Below, piece after piece: positions 17,142 to 26,190 of a stretch of DNA of 64,000 bases (position 1 is its first letter; each line of letters starts with the position of its first letter). The DNA is from WLMZ01 sp031367435 (GTDB taxonomy: Bacteria; Actinomycetota; Acidimicrobiia; Acidimicrobiales; Ilumatobacteraceae): positions 7,583 to 71,582 of the forward strand of contig JANLPV010000199.1 of the NCBI GenBank assembly GCA_031367435.1. The letters are read 5' to 3'. The notes under the pieces are model-generated. The model worked only from the letters and a program-made list of their open reading frames with translations, did no database searches and was not told the origin of the DNA. The translations under genes were made by a program, and so were the position numbers.

Positions 17142-18575
17142 TTACTCGGTGACGGCTGCCTCGGCAGGAGCGGCCTGGTCGGCAACTTCTGCCTCATCGG
17201 CTGCTGCGGCCTCATCGGCAACGTCAGCCTCATCGGCTGCTGCGCCCTCATCGGCTGCTGCGGCTTCGACCGCTGGCGCTGATTCGCCATCTGCTGCCTC
17301 GGCTGGCGCTCCGCCGTTCTCCTGGTAGTACTCGGCCCAGGCTGACTCGCGCTCGACATCGTCGGTGCCGGCGGCCCAGTTGCCGTGCTCGTCCATCTCG
17401 AAGTGCTGACGGTACTCTTCGGCCAACTCGCCACCCTCGGCAGCCTGCTTGATCGACAAGCTGATGCGCCGGCGAGCGAGGTCGAGATCGATGATCTTGA
17501 CCCACAACTCTTCGCCCGGCGTCACGACCTGCTCGGGTGAGTCGACGTGATGTGCGCTCATCTCGCTGATGTGCACCAGACCCTCGATGCCCTCGCCAAC
17601 CTGGGCGAATGCGCCGAACGGCACCAGCTTGGTGATGCGGCCGTACACAAGTTGGCCCACTTCGTGGCTATTGGCAAAGGTCTGCCATGGATCTTGCTGG
17701 GTGGCCTTGAGCGACAGGCTGATGCGTTCGCGATCGAAGTCGACGTCGAGCACCTGCACCGTGACTGGATCGCCAACTGCGACAACCGCGCCCGGATGAT
17801 CGACATGCTTCCACGACAGTTCGCTGACGTGGATGAGTCCGTCCATGCCGCCAAGATCGACGAACGCACCGAAACTTACGACGCTGCTGACAACACCGCT
17901 GCGGATCTCGCCCGGCTTGAGGTTGGTAAGGAACTCGTCGCGAGCTTCCTTTTGCGTCTCTTCCAAGTACGCACGACGACTGAGCACGACGTTGTTGCGG
18001 TTCTTGTCGAGCTCGATGATCTTGGCCTGCACCATCTTGCCGACATATGGCTGAAGGTCGCGGACTCGACGCAATTCGACGAGCGACGCGGGAAGGAATC
18101 CACGCAGGCCGATATCGACGATGAGGCCGCCCTTGACGACCTCGATCACCAGACCCTCGACCATGCCATCGGCTTCCTTGAGCTTTTCGATGTTGCCCCA
18201 CGCACGCTCGTATTGCGCGCGCTTCTTGGACAGCAGCAGGCGACCCTCTTTGTCTTCTTTGGTCAGGACCAGTGCTTCGATCTTTTCGCCGAGCTTGACG
18301 ATGTCGTGCGGATTGACATCGTTGCGAATGCTCAGCTCACGAGCAAGGATGACGCCTTCGCTCTTGTAGCCAATGTCGAGGAGAACTTCATCTCGGTCGA
18401 TCTTGACGACCGTGCCGTGCACGAGTTGGCCATCGTCGACTTCGACGAGCGTGCCGGCGATTGCATCGGCGAATGACATTCCGAGATCGTCGGAGATGAC
18501 CTGGCGGGGGGTGTAATTGCCCTCTTCATCGAAGGTGCCAAAGGCGGAGGAAGAGGACGTAGCGGTGTCGGACAA
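17142..18575 (-). CDS. rpsA: 30S ribosomal protein S1
   Basis: The 477-residue protein has four S1 RNA-binding repeats. The first contains V-H-G-T-V-V-K-I-D-R-D-E-V-L-L-D-I-G-Y-K-S-E-G-V, and the third and fourth contain F-G-A-F-V-D-L-G-G-M-D-G-L-I-H-V-S-E and P-F-G-A-F-A-Q-V-G-E-G-I-E-G-L-V-H-I-S-E. It helps load mRNA onto the ribosome. The most upstream start in frame is a TTG at 18575. The last 50 residues are an acidic, Ala-rich tail built from repeats of the type A-D-E-A-A/V-A-D-E, encoded by near-repeats at about 17160-17275. The order rpsA-polA matches mycobacteria, except for one inserted methyltransferase gene. Confidence 0.96.
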   Translation of the reverse strand: MSDTATSSSSAFGTFDEEGNYTPRQVISDDLGMSFADAIAGTLVEVDDGQLVHGTVVKIDRDEVLLDIGYKSEGVILARELSIRNDVNPHDIVKLGEKIEALVLTKEDKEGRLLLSKKRAQYERAWGNIEKLKEADGMVEGLVIEVVKGGLIVDIGLRGFLPASLVELRRVRDLQPYVGKMVQAKIIELDKNRNNVVLSRRAYLEETQKEARDEFLTNLKPGEIRSGVVSSVVSFGAFVDLGGMDGLIHVSELSWKHVDHPGAVVAVGDPVTVQVLDVDFDRERISLSLKATQQDPWQTFANSHEVGQLVYGRITKLVPFGAFAQVGEGIEGLVHISEMSAHHVDSPEQVVTPGEELWVKIIDLDLARRRISLSIKQAAEGGELAEEYRQHFEMDEHGNWAAGTDDVERESAWAEYYQENGGAPAEAADGESAPAVEAAAADEGAAADEADVADEAAAADEAEVADQAAPAEAAVTE

Positions 18576-18671
18576 GAGAGGTATTCGCTTTCAGAGGTGG
18601 ATAAGGACATGGTTATCTGACGCGACGGGTTCGCGACGTTGCGGCGAGGTTATCAGCACGCTGGGGATTCA

Positions 18672-19394
18672 TCACCTGGACCGAGTGGCCAGCACAAGGA
18701 ACTCGGGTGACTCCGTCGTGGCTGGCTCGGCTCCATAGGCACCTGGCTCAACGCTACTGATCACATCGACGCGAAGCCCCACGACACCGCAGAGCAAATG
18801 GAGCTCGCGAGGCGTGTAACAGCCCGTCCACAAGTCGACCTCCATGGCCTCGCCCGCAGGATTCTTTACGTGGGTTCGTTCGTGACTCACGCCGCTGAGC
18901 GCGTCGAACTGCGCCTCGTCGTGATACTTCACGGCGAAGTACGCGTTGAAGGCACTGAGCGCCAAACGCCCACCTGGTTTGAGAGCTCGAGCGATACACG
19001 CGAGTACGCGGGTGTCGTCGCCATTGGCAGTCATGAGTCCGAACGCGCCCTGACATAGGCAGATCACGACATCGAACTCGGCGTCGAAGCACAGGTCGCG
19101 CGCGTCACGACGCTCAAACGTCGCGTTCGGCGGCGCGTCGGCAGCGGCGAGATCGATGAACGATTGGCTGATGTCGATGCCATGAACCTCGAAGCCACGT
19201 CGGGCAAGCTCATGCGCGTGTCGCCCTGGGCCGCAACCAACGTCGAGCACTCGCATGCCTGGCTGCATGTTGAGCACGGCCTCGAGATAGTCGACCTCGC
19301 GGACGGTGCCCTTCGTGAACGAGTACCGAAGGTACGCGGGTCCCAAATGTTGGGCAATGGGCTCGAACCAGTGGTGCGGCTCCCCCGACGACAT
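18672..19394 (-). CDS. class I SAM-dependent methyltransferase
   Basis: The protein is about 240 residues from ATG 19394. It contains motif I V-L-D-V-G-C-G-P-G-R-H-A, motif II V-H-G-I-D-I-S-Q, a D-A-R-D-L motif, F-D-V-V-I-C-L-C-Q-G-A-F-G and L-K-P-G-G-R-L. The C-terminal half has the extra beta-sheet typical of methyltransferases that act on small molecules. An upstream in-frame start would extend it into polA; ATG 19394 lies 2 bases after the polA stop and suggests translational coupling. The substrate is unknown. Confidence 0.85.
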   Translation of the reverse strand: MSSGEPHHWFEPIAQHLGPAYLRYSFTKGTVREVDYLEAVLNMQPGMRVLDVGCGPGRHAHELARRGFEVHGIDISQSFIDLAAADAPPNATFERRDARDLCFDAEFDVVICLCQGAFGLMTANGDDTRVLACIARALKPGGRLALSAFNAYFAVKYHDEAQFDALSGVSHERTHVKNPAGEAMEVDLWTGCYTPRELHLLCGVVGLRVDVISSVEPGAYGAEPATTESPEFLVLATRSR

Positions 19395-19396
19395 GT

Positions 19397-22057
19397 TCAG
19401 CCTTTCGCGGCGGCCCAGTTGTCGCCCCAACTCACATTCACCTCGAGCGGCACGTCGAGTTGCGCAGCACCTTTCAAGATGTCGATCACCAACGGCCCGA
19501 CGGTGTCTCGCTCATCCTCAGGTACCTCGACGAGCACTTCGTCATGTACCTGAAGAATGAGCCTGCTGACGAAATTTCCCTCCTCGAGGGCCTGGTCGAT
19601 GCGTACCAGCGCGACCTTGAAGATGTCCGCGGCAAGACCTTGAATACCGGCATTCATGGCCTGGCGTTCGCCCGCCTGACGAATTCGGAAGTTTGAGTTG
19701 CTGAGTTCAGGGATCGGTCGACGCCGGCCGAACAGCGTCTCGGTGTAACCGCGCTCGCGAGCTTGGCGAACGGTGTCGTCCATGTAGGCCCGCACATTTG
19801 GGAATGCCTGGAAGTACGCATTGAGGATGACAGCCGCATCGTCGGTGGCGATGCCCAATCGTTGGCCGAGGCCATACGCCTCCATGCCATAGGCGAGGCC
19901 GTACGAAACCATCTTCGCCTTCGAACGCTGGTCGACCGTGACATCAGCGGGTGCGACGCTGAACACGCGCGCCGCCGTGGCGTTGTGGATGTCCTGGCCG
20001 CTGGCGAAAGCGGAAATCAACCCAGGGTCAGCAGCAAGATGGGCGATACAACGCAGTTCGATCTGGTTGTAGTCAGCCACGAGCAGCACGCATCCGGCAC
20101 CTGGAATAAACGCTCGTCGAAACTGGCGACCTTCCTCGGACCGCACGGGGATGTTGTGCAGGTTCGGTTGATCGCTGCTGAGTCGACCGGTGCGGGCCAC
20201 AGTCTGATTGAACGTGGCATGGATACGACCATCGGCTGCGACTTCATTGAGCAAACCCTCGCCATAGGTGCTGCGCAGCTTTTCGACTTCGCGATATTGC
20301 ATCAACGGCTCGATGAACTCGGGCCACTGGTCGCGCAACTTCTCCAACGTCGCTGCATCAGTGGAGAATCCGGTCTTTGTCTTCTTGCCCGGTGCAAGCC
20401 CGCGTTCGGTGTAGAGAATCTCGCGCAACTGCACGGGCGAGTTGAGGTTGAACGGTCGACCCACAACGGCCTGCAGCACACCACCAAGGCGTTGCGTTTC
20501 GGCCGATAGCCGACTGCTGAGTTGGCGCAACTCAGCAACGTCGACAGCGATACCGACATGTTCCATCTTCGCGAGAATGTGCACCAGAGGGTTCTCGATC
20601 GAGGAGTACAGATCACCCATGCCCTGCAGCTCGAGCGCGGCCACCAACGCGTCGGCTAGCCGCGAGGTGGCCAAGGCTTCGCGGACACCACGTTTGGGCT
20701 CGTCGACCCCGCTGTCGCCAAAATCGAATTGCCCTCGTGCGCCTGGCTCGTCGAGTGGAAAGCGATACGCGGTGTACTTCTCCAGCAGATCCGCGATCGC
20801 GTAGCGCGACTCGGATGGATCGATGAGATACGCGGCGATCGCAGTGTCGAGCACGAGACCCCGAAGGTCGAGTTCGTTCGCGAGCAGCCAGCGCATGAGC
20901 GGCTTGACGTTGTGACCGCGAACGCGACCGTGAGTACGAATGGCATCGGCAACGGCAGGGTCGCGAAGGTGTTCAACAGGCACCCAGCAACACTCGGCCG
21001 CATCAGCATCGACCACGATGCCAAGGCCCAACAGTTCGCCACGCCCAGGCTCGCCAAGCCATCGACCTGCGACATCGAGCGTTGCCAACGACTGAATCAG
21101 CTCGCACGATTCGGCCGCTGACGAGCTGATCGACAATTCGGCTTCGAGCACCTCCGATGAGTGCGTTGGTGCGACGGCAACACCCACGGCTATAAGCGCA
21201 TCGTTGAGGCGGACGAGCAAGGTGCGCAATTCGAGAAACTCGAACAACCGCGCGACCTCTGCCGGATTCGGTGTAAATGTCAGAGCGTCGAGATCGACCT
21301 CGATCGGGGCGTCACAGCGAACCACCATCAGGTCGTGGTTGAGTCGGGCGAGCGTCTCGTTCTGAATGAGCGATTCACGCAGCTTTGGGGTCTGCTCATC
21401 GACATGGGCAAAGATGCCGTCGAGGTCGCCGTACTTGGCGATGAGCTTCGCCGCGGTCTTTTCGCCAACACCAGGGACGCCGGGGAGATTGTCGCTGCTG
21501 TCTCCTCGAAGCGCCGCATATTCTGGGTATTGCGCGGGAGTGACGCCGGTCTTTTCGAAGATGCCGGCTTCGTCGTAGAGCGCATAGTCGCTGACACCGC
21601 GCTTGTTGTAGAGCACACGGACGTGAGGGTCGCTCACCAGTTGATAGCTGTCGCGATCGCCGGTGACAATGATGACGTCGTCGCCACGCTCTTTGCCCAT
21701 CAACGCAACGGTGCCGATGATGTCGTCGGCCTCGAAGCCCACGAGGTCGATGGCGGTGACATCGAGTGCAACCAATATCTCGCGCACCAGCCCCATCTGC
21801 TGGCGCAGAATGTCCGGGGCTGCTTCGCGCTGTGCTTTGTACTCCGGGTTCGCGTAGTGCCGAAACGTTGGTTCGGGCCGGTCAAATGCCACCAACACGC
21901 CGTCGGGTTTGTGTTCTTTGACGAGGTTGATGAACATCGACACAAAGCCAAAGACGGCGTTCGTGACCTGCCCACTGGCCGTTGCCATGTCGGTGGGTAG
22001 AGCAAAAAAGGCGCGGTAGGTCAGCGAGTTGCCGTCGAGAACGAGAAGTTTCGCCAC
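19397..22057 (-). CDS. polA: DNA polymerase I
   Basis: From the GTG at 22057 the protein is 886 residues. The N-terminal 5'-nuclease has L-D-G-N-S-L-T-Y-R-A-F-F-A-L-P, F-E-A-D-D-I-I-G-T and T-G-D-R-D-S-Y-Q-L. The C-terminal polymerase has motif A (V-A-D-Y-N-Q-I-E-L-R), motif B (K-M-V-S-Y-G-L-A-Y-G-M) and motif C (Q-V-H-D-E-V). The middle domain lacks the D-x-E metal motif of a proofreading exonuclease, so 3'-5' activity is probably absent. The frame opens earlier, but the conserved N-terminus fixes the start. It begins 8 bases after the ANTAR regulator stop. Confidence 0.95.
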   Translation of the reverse strand: MAKLLVLDGNSLTYRAFFALPTDMATASGQVTNAVFGFVSMFINLVKEHKPDGVLVAFDRPEPTFRHYANPEYKAQREAAPDILRQQMGLVREILVALDVTAIDLVGFEADDIIGTVALMGKERGDDVIIVTGDRDSYQLVSDPHVRVLYNKRGVSDYALYDEAGIFEKTGVTPAQYPEYAALRGDSSDNLPGVPGVGEKTAAKLIAKYGDLDGIFAHVDEQTPKLRESLIQNETLARLNHDLMVVRCDAPIEVDLDALTFTPNPAEVARLFEFLELRTLLVRLNDALIAVGVAVAPTHSSEVLEAELSISSSAAESCELIQSLATLDVAGRWLGEPGRGELLGLGIVVDADAAECCWVPVEHLRDPAVADAIRTHGRVRGHNVKPLMRWLLANELDLRGLVLDTAIAAYLIDPSESRYAIADLLEKYTAYRFPLDEPGARGQFDFGDSGVDEPKRGVREALATSRLADALVAALELQGMGDLYSSIENPLVHILAKMEHVGIAVDVAELRQLSSRLSAETQRLGGVLQAVVGRPFNLNSPVQLREILYTERGLAPGKKTKTGFSTDAATLEKLRDQWPEFIEPLMQYREVEKLRSTYGEGLLNEVAADGRIHATFNQTVARTGRLSSDQPNLHNIPVRSEEGRQFRRAFIPGAGCVLLVADYNQIELRCIAHLAADPGLISAFASGQDIHNATAARVFSVAPADVTVDQRSKAKMVSYGLAYGMEAYGLGQRLGIATDDAAVILNAYFQAFPNVRAYMDDTVRQARERGYTETLFGRRRPIPELSNSNFRIRQAGERQAMNAGIQGLAADIFKVALVRIDQALEEGNFVSRLILQVHDEVLVEVPEDERDTVGPLVIDILKGAAQLDVPLEVNVSWGDNWAAAKG

Positions 22058-22065
22058 GCGGTGAC

Positions 22066-22641
22066 CTACGGACGCAAAGTTCCGGCGATGACGCGTTCGG
22101 CGACATCGCGCATACGACCTCGCTCGCTCATCGCGGTTCGCTGCAAGAAGGTGAACGCCTCGTGCTCTTTCATCGCGCACTCATCGGCAAGAATGCCCTT
22201 TGCCCGGTCGATGATTTTGCGTGATTCGAGTTGCTCCTCGAGCGCGTCGACTTCACCGCTGAGCGATTGCAGTTCACGGAAGCGTCCGATCGCAACTTCG
22301 ATTGCTGGGATGAGATCACTCTTTTGATACGGCTTCACCAGATACGCGAGCGCACCCGAGTCGCGCGCCTGCTCGATGATCTCGCGCTGGCTGAACGCGG
22401 TAAGGATCAACACTCCGCAGAGCCGCTCAGCATTGATCACTGCAGCAGCAGCCAGGCCGTCCATGCCTGGCATCTTGATGTCGAGGATGGCCAGATCGGG
22501 GCGCAGCTCGCGAACGAGGTCGACAGCCTTGTCGCCTCGGCCTGTCTCGCCGACAACGTCGTATCCCTCTTCCTCAAGGGTCTCTTTCAGGTCAAGCCGG
22601 ATAATGGCTTCATCTTCGGCGATCACCACACGGATGGTCAC
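22066..22641 (-). CDS. pdtaR: ANTAR-domain response regulator (PdtaR-like)
   Basis: The 191-residue protein begins at a GTG (22641) preceded by AAAGGA. The receiver has V-I-A-E-D-E, the phosphoacceptor Asp in A-I-L-D-I-K-M-P-G-M-D-G and Lys in L-V-K-P-Y. After a coiled linker comes the ANTAR three-helix RNA-binding domain (L-E-S-R-K-I-I-D-R-A-K-G-I-L ... A-F-T-F-L-Q-R-T-A-M). ANTAR proteins bind tandem RNA hairpins to prevent transcription termination. In Mycobacterium, pdtaR also lies beside polA. The usual partner kinase PdtaS is not in this window. Confidence 0.9.
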   Translation of the reverse strand: MTIRVVIAEDEAIIRLDLKETLEEEGYDVVGETGRGDKAVDLVRELRPDLAILDIKMPGMDGLAAAAVINAERLCGVLILTAFSQREIIEQARDSGALAYLVKPYQKSDLIPAIEVAIGRFRELQSLSGEVDALEEQLESRKIIDRAKGILADECAMKEHEAFTFLQRTAMSERGRMRDVAERVIAGTLRP

Positions 22642-22714
22642 TGGGCCGTCCTTTCGATAGCAGGCTTGCCCGCCCCCATATTCAATCACGCGGAAACCAC
22701 GCTCGGTCCCGTCG

Positions 22715-22999
22715 TCAACCAACCATTCGATCGAGCAGGAGATCCTGACGATGCTCGAGTTCCGCGATCGACTCGGCCACGTACGAACGATGCTTGGCCA
22801 TTGCATCGGCGTGCGCCTGAGCATGGTGGTAGTCGTGTGACGCACCGGGAGTTTCGGAGACGAGCGAACGAATACTCATGTCGCCCGCCTCATCTGTCAG
22901 CTGCGCGAGTTGTTCGTCGATCACACCGAGTTCCTCGCGCAGATGCCGCAAGCGCACGCTTGCTTGCCGGAGACGATGTTCGACCAACCACTTTCCCAC
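22715..22999 (-). CDS. small coiled-coil protein of unknown function
   Basis: The 94-residue protein has a GTG start at 22999 and is highly charged and nearly all helical. Leucine-spaced stretches L-R-H-L-R-E-E-L-G-V-I-D-E-Q-L and S-I-A-E-L-E-H-R-Q-D-L-L-L-D-R-M look like two antiparallel coiled-coil helices joined by a His-rich loop (D-Y-H-H-A-Q-A-H-A). It has no membrane segment or signal peptide. It lies 73 bases upstream of the ANTAR regulator on the same strand, so it may be in that operon. I do not recognise the family. The amphipathic pattern and the lack of a competing frame argue that it is real. Confidence 0.65.
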   Translation of the reverse strand: MGKWLVEHRLRQASVRLRHLREELGVIDEQLAQLTDEAGDMSIRSLVSETPGASHDYHHAQAHADAMAKHRSYVAESIAELEHRQDLLLDRMVG

Positions 23000-23070
23000 G
23001 TCGGCAGTCTAGAAGTACGGCGATGTAGGGCGAACACAAATGGCCCTGTGCTACGTGAGGCTCTGGGATA

Positions 23071-24804
23071 ATGAACGCAATCGCTAACGCCCTCGGGCAG
23101 ACTGTCGACGTGTATGACGAGTGGGGAATCAGCCACGGATACTTCGACGTCGCCGGCACATGGCACGCCACTAGTGATCTCACGCGGCATCTGCTTCGCG
23201 AAGCAATGGGCACTCCGGAGCCCGGACCACCAATGTGGTTCGTGGCGACGGGCGAATCTCACACGTTGTGGAATCCGTGCCAGCTGATCCTGGAAGACGG
23301 CACCGATCTCGGCACCATCACCTCGCTCGCAGCCGACCTTCCGATCGGCTACCACCTGCTTCACGCGCCCGAGGGCGGGCCGACGACACATCTCGTTGTA
23401 CACCCCACGTCGTGTCCACCGATTCCCACAGCGTGGGGCGTGGCCGCGCAGATCTACTCGTTATGGAGCCCTGGCTCGTGGGGCATCGGCGACCTCGCCG
23501 ATGTTGGATGCCTTGCATGGGCGCTCGCCGATGCGGGCGGCAGGGCGATACTTGTTAGCCCGCTCCACCAGCCGGCACCATCTCTGCCGCAACAAGACAG
23601 CCCGTATTATCCGAGTAGTCGGCGAGCCTGGAATCCGCTGCTGATTGCGTTGGGCGAGCGTCCGCCGCTTCACCTCAGCTGCTCACCTGAGTCGCTGATC
23701 GATCGCGATGAGGTCTGGGTTGCCAAGCGAGCAGAGCTCGAACGGTTGCTCGCAGAGTCAAGCACCCCCACGCCCCTACCCGATCAGGTCGCGATCTGGA
23801 ACGCGCTGTGCGACGAGTTCGGGCCTGATTGGCAGTCATGGCCGGCCGAGCTCAGGCAGCACGACGCCAATGTGATTGCCCTTCGGCTCCGAGACAACGC
23901 TCACTTCGCCCAACGCGCAGGTTTTCACCAATGGTGCCAACGCCTAGTGCACGAACAACTCTCCAGCATCGCGCACAGCGGGGTTACCGTCATCGGTGAT
24001 CTCGCGCTGGGTTTCTCACCACAAGGGGCCGACGCATGGGCGTATCAGCATCTACTCGCGCTCGATGTGCGCGTCGGTGCCCCACCCGATCCCTTCAACA
24101 CCTCCGGGCAAGAATGGGGTATCCCTGGCTTCGTTCCGTGGCGCCTTCGCAACGCCCTCTATGCGCCGTTCATTGCGACGATTCGAGCAACTCTGCGTGG
24201 TGTGGGTGGCCTCCGAATCGATCACGTAATGGGCCTGTTTCGTCAGTTCTGGATTCCGGCGGAACAGACACCATCTGACGGCGCGTACATCTGCTTTCCG
24301 GCCGACGAACTCCTGGCAATCATCTGCCTCGAGGCCACCCGCGCTGGGGCGTTCGTGGTCGGCGAGGACTTGGGAACCGTGCAAGACGGTGTTCGCGAAC
24401 GCCTCGGCGAACGACACATTGCACGCACCATGGTGTTGTGGTTCGAGCCCAACCCGCCTGCGACGTGGCCACAGGACTCGCTCGCGACAGTTACAACGCA
24501 TGACCTACCGACCATCGCTGGCGTGTTCGCAGGCACGGACGGCGACAACATGCAGCGCGCACGACTCGCGGCAGTGGCGGGCCAAACCTGCGGCGATGAA
24601 TCGCTGGAAGTCGTTATCGAACGCGCGCACAACGCAATACTCACGTCAAACGCGCACCTGCGTCTGCTGGCCACCGATGACCTCTGCGCAGTATCCCAGA
24701 GGCCAAACCTGCCAGGCACCGTCGGTGGATCGAACTGGCGCAAACGTCTTCCGCTGACGGTTTCGGCGCTACCCCTTAGCGAGGTAGCGCACAAGCAACC
24801 GTGA
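23071..24804 (+). CDS. malQ: 4-alpha-glucanotransferase (amylomaltase, GH77)
   Basis: The 577-residue protein is a GH77 enzyme. Landmarks are W-G-I-G-D-L-A-D-V, L-R-I-D-H-V-M-G-L-F-R-Q-F-W-I-P (nucleophile Asp), G-E-D-L-G-T-V (acid/base Glu) and T-T-H-D-L-P-T-I-A-G (third carboxylate). It disproportionates malto-oligosaccharides during glycogen or maltodextrin turnover. The N-terminal segment of about 120 residues before the barrel resembles the extra domain of actinobacterial MalQ. It stands alone, convergent with the Ca2+-repeat gene, with one base between the stop codons. Confidence 0.95.
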   Translation: MNAIANALGQTVDVYDEWGISHGYFDVAGTWHATSDLTRHLLREAMGTPEPGPPMWFVATGESHTLWNPCQLILEDGTDLGTITSLAADLPIGYHLLHAPEGGPTTHLVVHPTSCPPIPTAWGVAAQIYSLWSPGSWGIGDLADVGCLAWALADAGGRAILVSPLHQPAPSLPQQDSPYYPSSRRAWNPLLIALGERPPLHLSCSPESLIDRDEVWVAKRAELERLLAESSTPTPLPDQVAIWNALCDEFGPDWQSWPAELRQHDANVIALRLRDNAHFAQRAGFHQWCQRLVHEQLSSIAHSGVTVIGDLALGFSPQGADAWAYQHLLALDVRVGAPPDPFNTSGQEWGIPGFVPWRLRNALYAPFIATIRATLRGVGGLRIDHVMGLFRQFWIPAEQTPSDGAYICFPADELLAIICLEATRAGAFVVGEDLGTVQDGVRERLGERHIARTMVLWFEPNPPATWPQDSLATVTTHDLPTIAGVFAGTDGDNMQRARLAAVAGQTCGDESLEVVIERAHNAILTSNAHLRLLATDDLCAVSQRPNLPGTVGGSNWRKRLPLTVSALPLSEVAHKQP

Positions 24805-24805
24805 A

Positions 24806-25822
24806 CTAGGGACGGATCGTGGTGCTCGTTGTTGTCGTCGAGCCACCGTGACCGCCGCCACCGTGATCGCCGCCGTGATGGTCCTCGTTCACGCCGTCGC
24901 CGTTGGCGTCGTCATCGACAGCGTTACTCACGCCATCGCCGTCTTCGTCGTCATCGACAGCGTTACTCACGCCATCGCCATCGATATCGTCGTCGCTGCC
25001 ATTGGAGACACCATCGCCATCGACATCGTCGTCGGCTGCGTTCGCCACGCCATCGCCATCGATGTCCTTCTCGGCCTTCGTTCCGTTGTCGAGGCCATCA
25101 CCATCGACGTCGGAATCGTGGCCGTTGCTGACACCGTCACCATCGACGTCTGAGTCGGAGCCGTTGGGGATGCCATCACCATCGACATCGGTATCGATGC
25201 CGTCTTTGATGCCATCGCCATCGATGTCCTTCTCGGCCGTCGCGCCGTTGGCGAGACCATCACCGTCGACATCAGGATCGCTACCGTTGGCAATGCCGTC
25301 ACCGTCGACATCGGAATCGTTGCCGTTGCTGACACCATCGCCATCGACGTCGGCGTCCTTACCGTTTTGGACGCCATCGCCGTCGACATCAGGATCGCTA
25401 CCATTGGCAATGCCGTCACCGTCGACATCGGAGTCGCTGCCGTTCGGAATGCCATCGCCATCCATATCGGAATCGCTCGTGTCGGGACGGCCGTCACCAT
25501 CAATATCGAGCTCACGACGTGAGCCGTTGGCCATGCCGTCACCGTCGACATCAGTGTCGTTGCCATTCGAGATGCCGTCACCGTCGACATCAGTGTCGCT
25601 GCCGTTCGGGATGCCGTCACCGTCGACATCGGGATCGACCTGGTTCGGGATGCCGTCATGATCGATATCCGACTTGGACGACCTCGACGCCGACACCTCG
25701 CCAGAGCCGCTCCCGAGCATGACTGCGACCGGAGTGACCACGAAGAGGCCAGCGACCCCCGCACGAATCAAACGGCTGCGCAAGCTCTTTTCGGCATAGC
25801 GACGCGATGTTGACGGCAACAT
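24806..25822 (-). CDS. secreted protein with 20 thrombospondin type 3-like Ca2+-binding repeats
   Basis: The 338-residue protein starts at ATG 25822, preceded by GGGGG. The N-terminus has an Arg-rich start and a hydrophobic core (A-G-V-A-G-L-F-V-V-T-P-V-A-V-M-L), consistent with a signal peptide cleaved near residues 40-45. Almost all of the rest is 20 units of about 13 residues with the pattern D-V-D-G-D-G-I-x-N-G-x-D-x. Three units are lengthened to 15 residues (ending R-R-E-L, T-A-E-K and K-A-E-K). The Asp spacing matches thrombospondin type 3/dockerin-like Ca2+ loops. The C-terminus is His/Gly-rich, then Thr/Ser-rich, with no sortase motif. A surface or extracellular role is inferred. Confidence 0.85.
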   Translation of the reverse strand: MLPSTSRRYAEKSLRSRLIRAGVAGLFVVTPVAVMLGSGSGEVSASRSSKSDIDHDGIPNQVDPDVDGDGIPNGSDTDVDGDGISNGNDTDVDGDGMANGSRRELDIDGDGRPDTSDSDMDGDGIPNGSDSDVDGDGIANGSDPDVDGDGVQNGKDADVDGDGVSNGNDSDVDGDGIANGSDPDVDGDGLANGATAEKDIDGDGIKDGIDTDVDGDGIPNGSDSDVDGDGVSNGHDSDVDGDGLDNGTKAEKDIDGDGVANAADDDVDGDGVSNGSDDDIDGDGVSNAVDDDEDGDGVSNAVDDDANGDGVNEDHHGGDHGGGGHGGSTTTTSTTIRP

Positions 25823-26070
25823 GAAATTCCCCCAAATGACTGGTGCCACCAGACTGGCACGCTGTTCTGTGCCGGAACTGTCGCACTCCATCAAGGAAGA
25901 GTCAAGCAAATGTCTGGCAAACCCCGAATATCAACAAAAACCCTGCTCCGAAGTGGTGCGATTGCCGCAATGCGACGGGATGCGGTCACGCTCCGTTGCA
26001 AACGCAACCAATATAGATCGCTGGCTACGCAAGCCGATATGCCGCCGATCGCGCGCGTTGCTATTAGGGA

Positions 26071-26114
26071 GTGGGTGGATTTTCACCCACCACGGTGGAA
26101 AATCCACCACCGTG
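26071..26114. repeat. two back-to-back perfect hairpins
   Basis: GTGGGTG (26071-26077) pairs with CACCCAC (26084-26090) around a 6-base loop. The adjacent CACGGTGG (26091-26098) pairs with CCACCGTG (26107-26114) around an 8-base loop. The two also share GGTGGATTTTC and its inverse GAAAATCCACC, so a single larger stem is an alternative fold. No T-run follows on either strand. It lies in the 450-base gap (25823-26272) between the Ca2+-repeat gene and the MDMPI gene, where I see no gene. Confidence 0.6.
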
Positions 26115-26190
26115 TCGAACAAACCAGGACGGCGCGTCGGGGCGATCCAGAGCGGGCGATGAGAGACACGAGTCGGCCACGGCTATAGGT

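Noticed and set aside
24960..25660. Regular DNA repeats resembling a CRISPR array or minisatellite
   Set aside because: The period is 39 or 45 bases, matching 13- and 15-residue protein units, with no unique spacers between constant repeats. The pattern is explained by the protein repeats.
24903..25661. 252-codon plus-strand open frame rich in Ser, Pro and Thr
   Set aside because: It is the exact antisense of the Ca2+-repeat gene. Its regularity is a by-product of the repeated minus-strand codons, and it has no start signal or recognisable domain.
26071..26114. Calling the double hairpin an intrinsic terminator
   Set aside because: Neither strand has a T-run after the stems, so only a repeat/structure call is supported.
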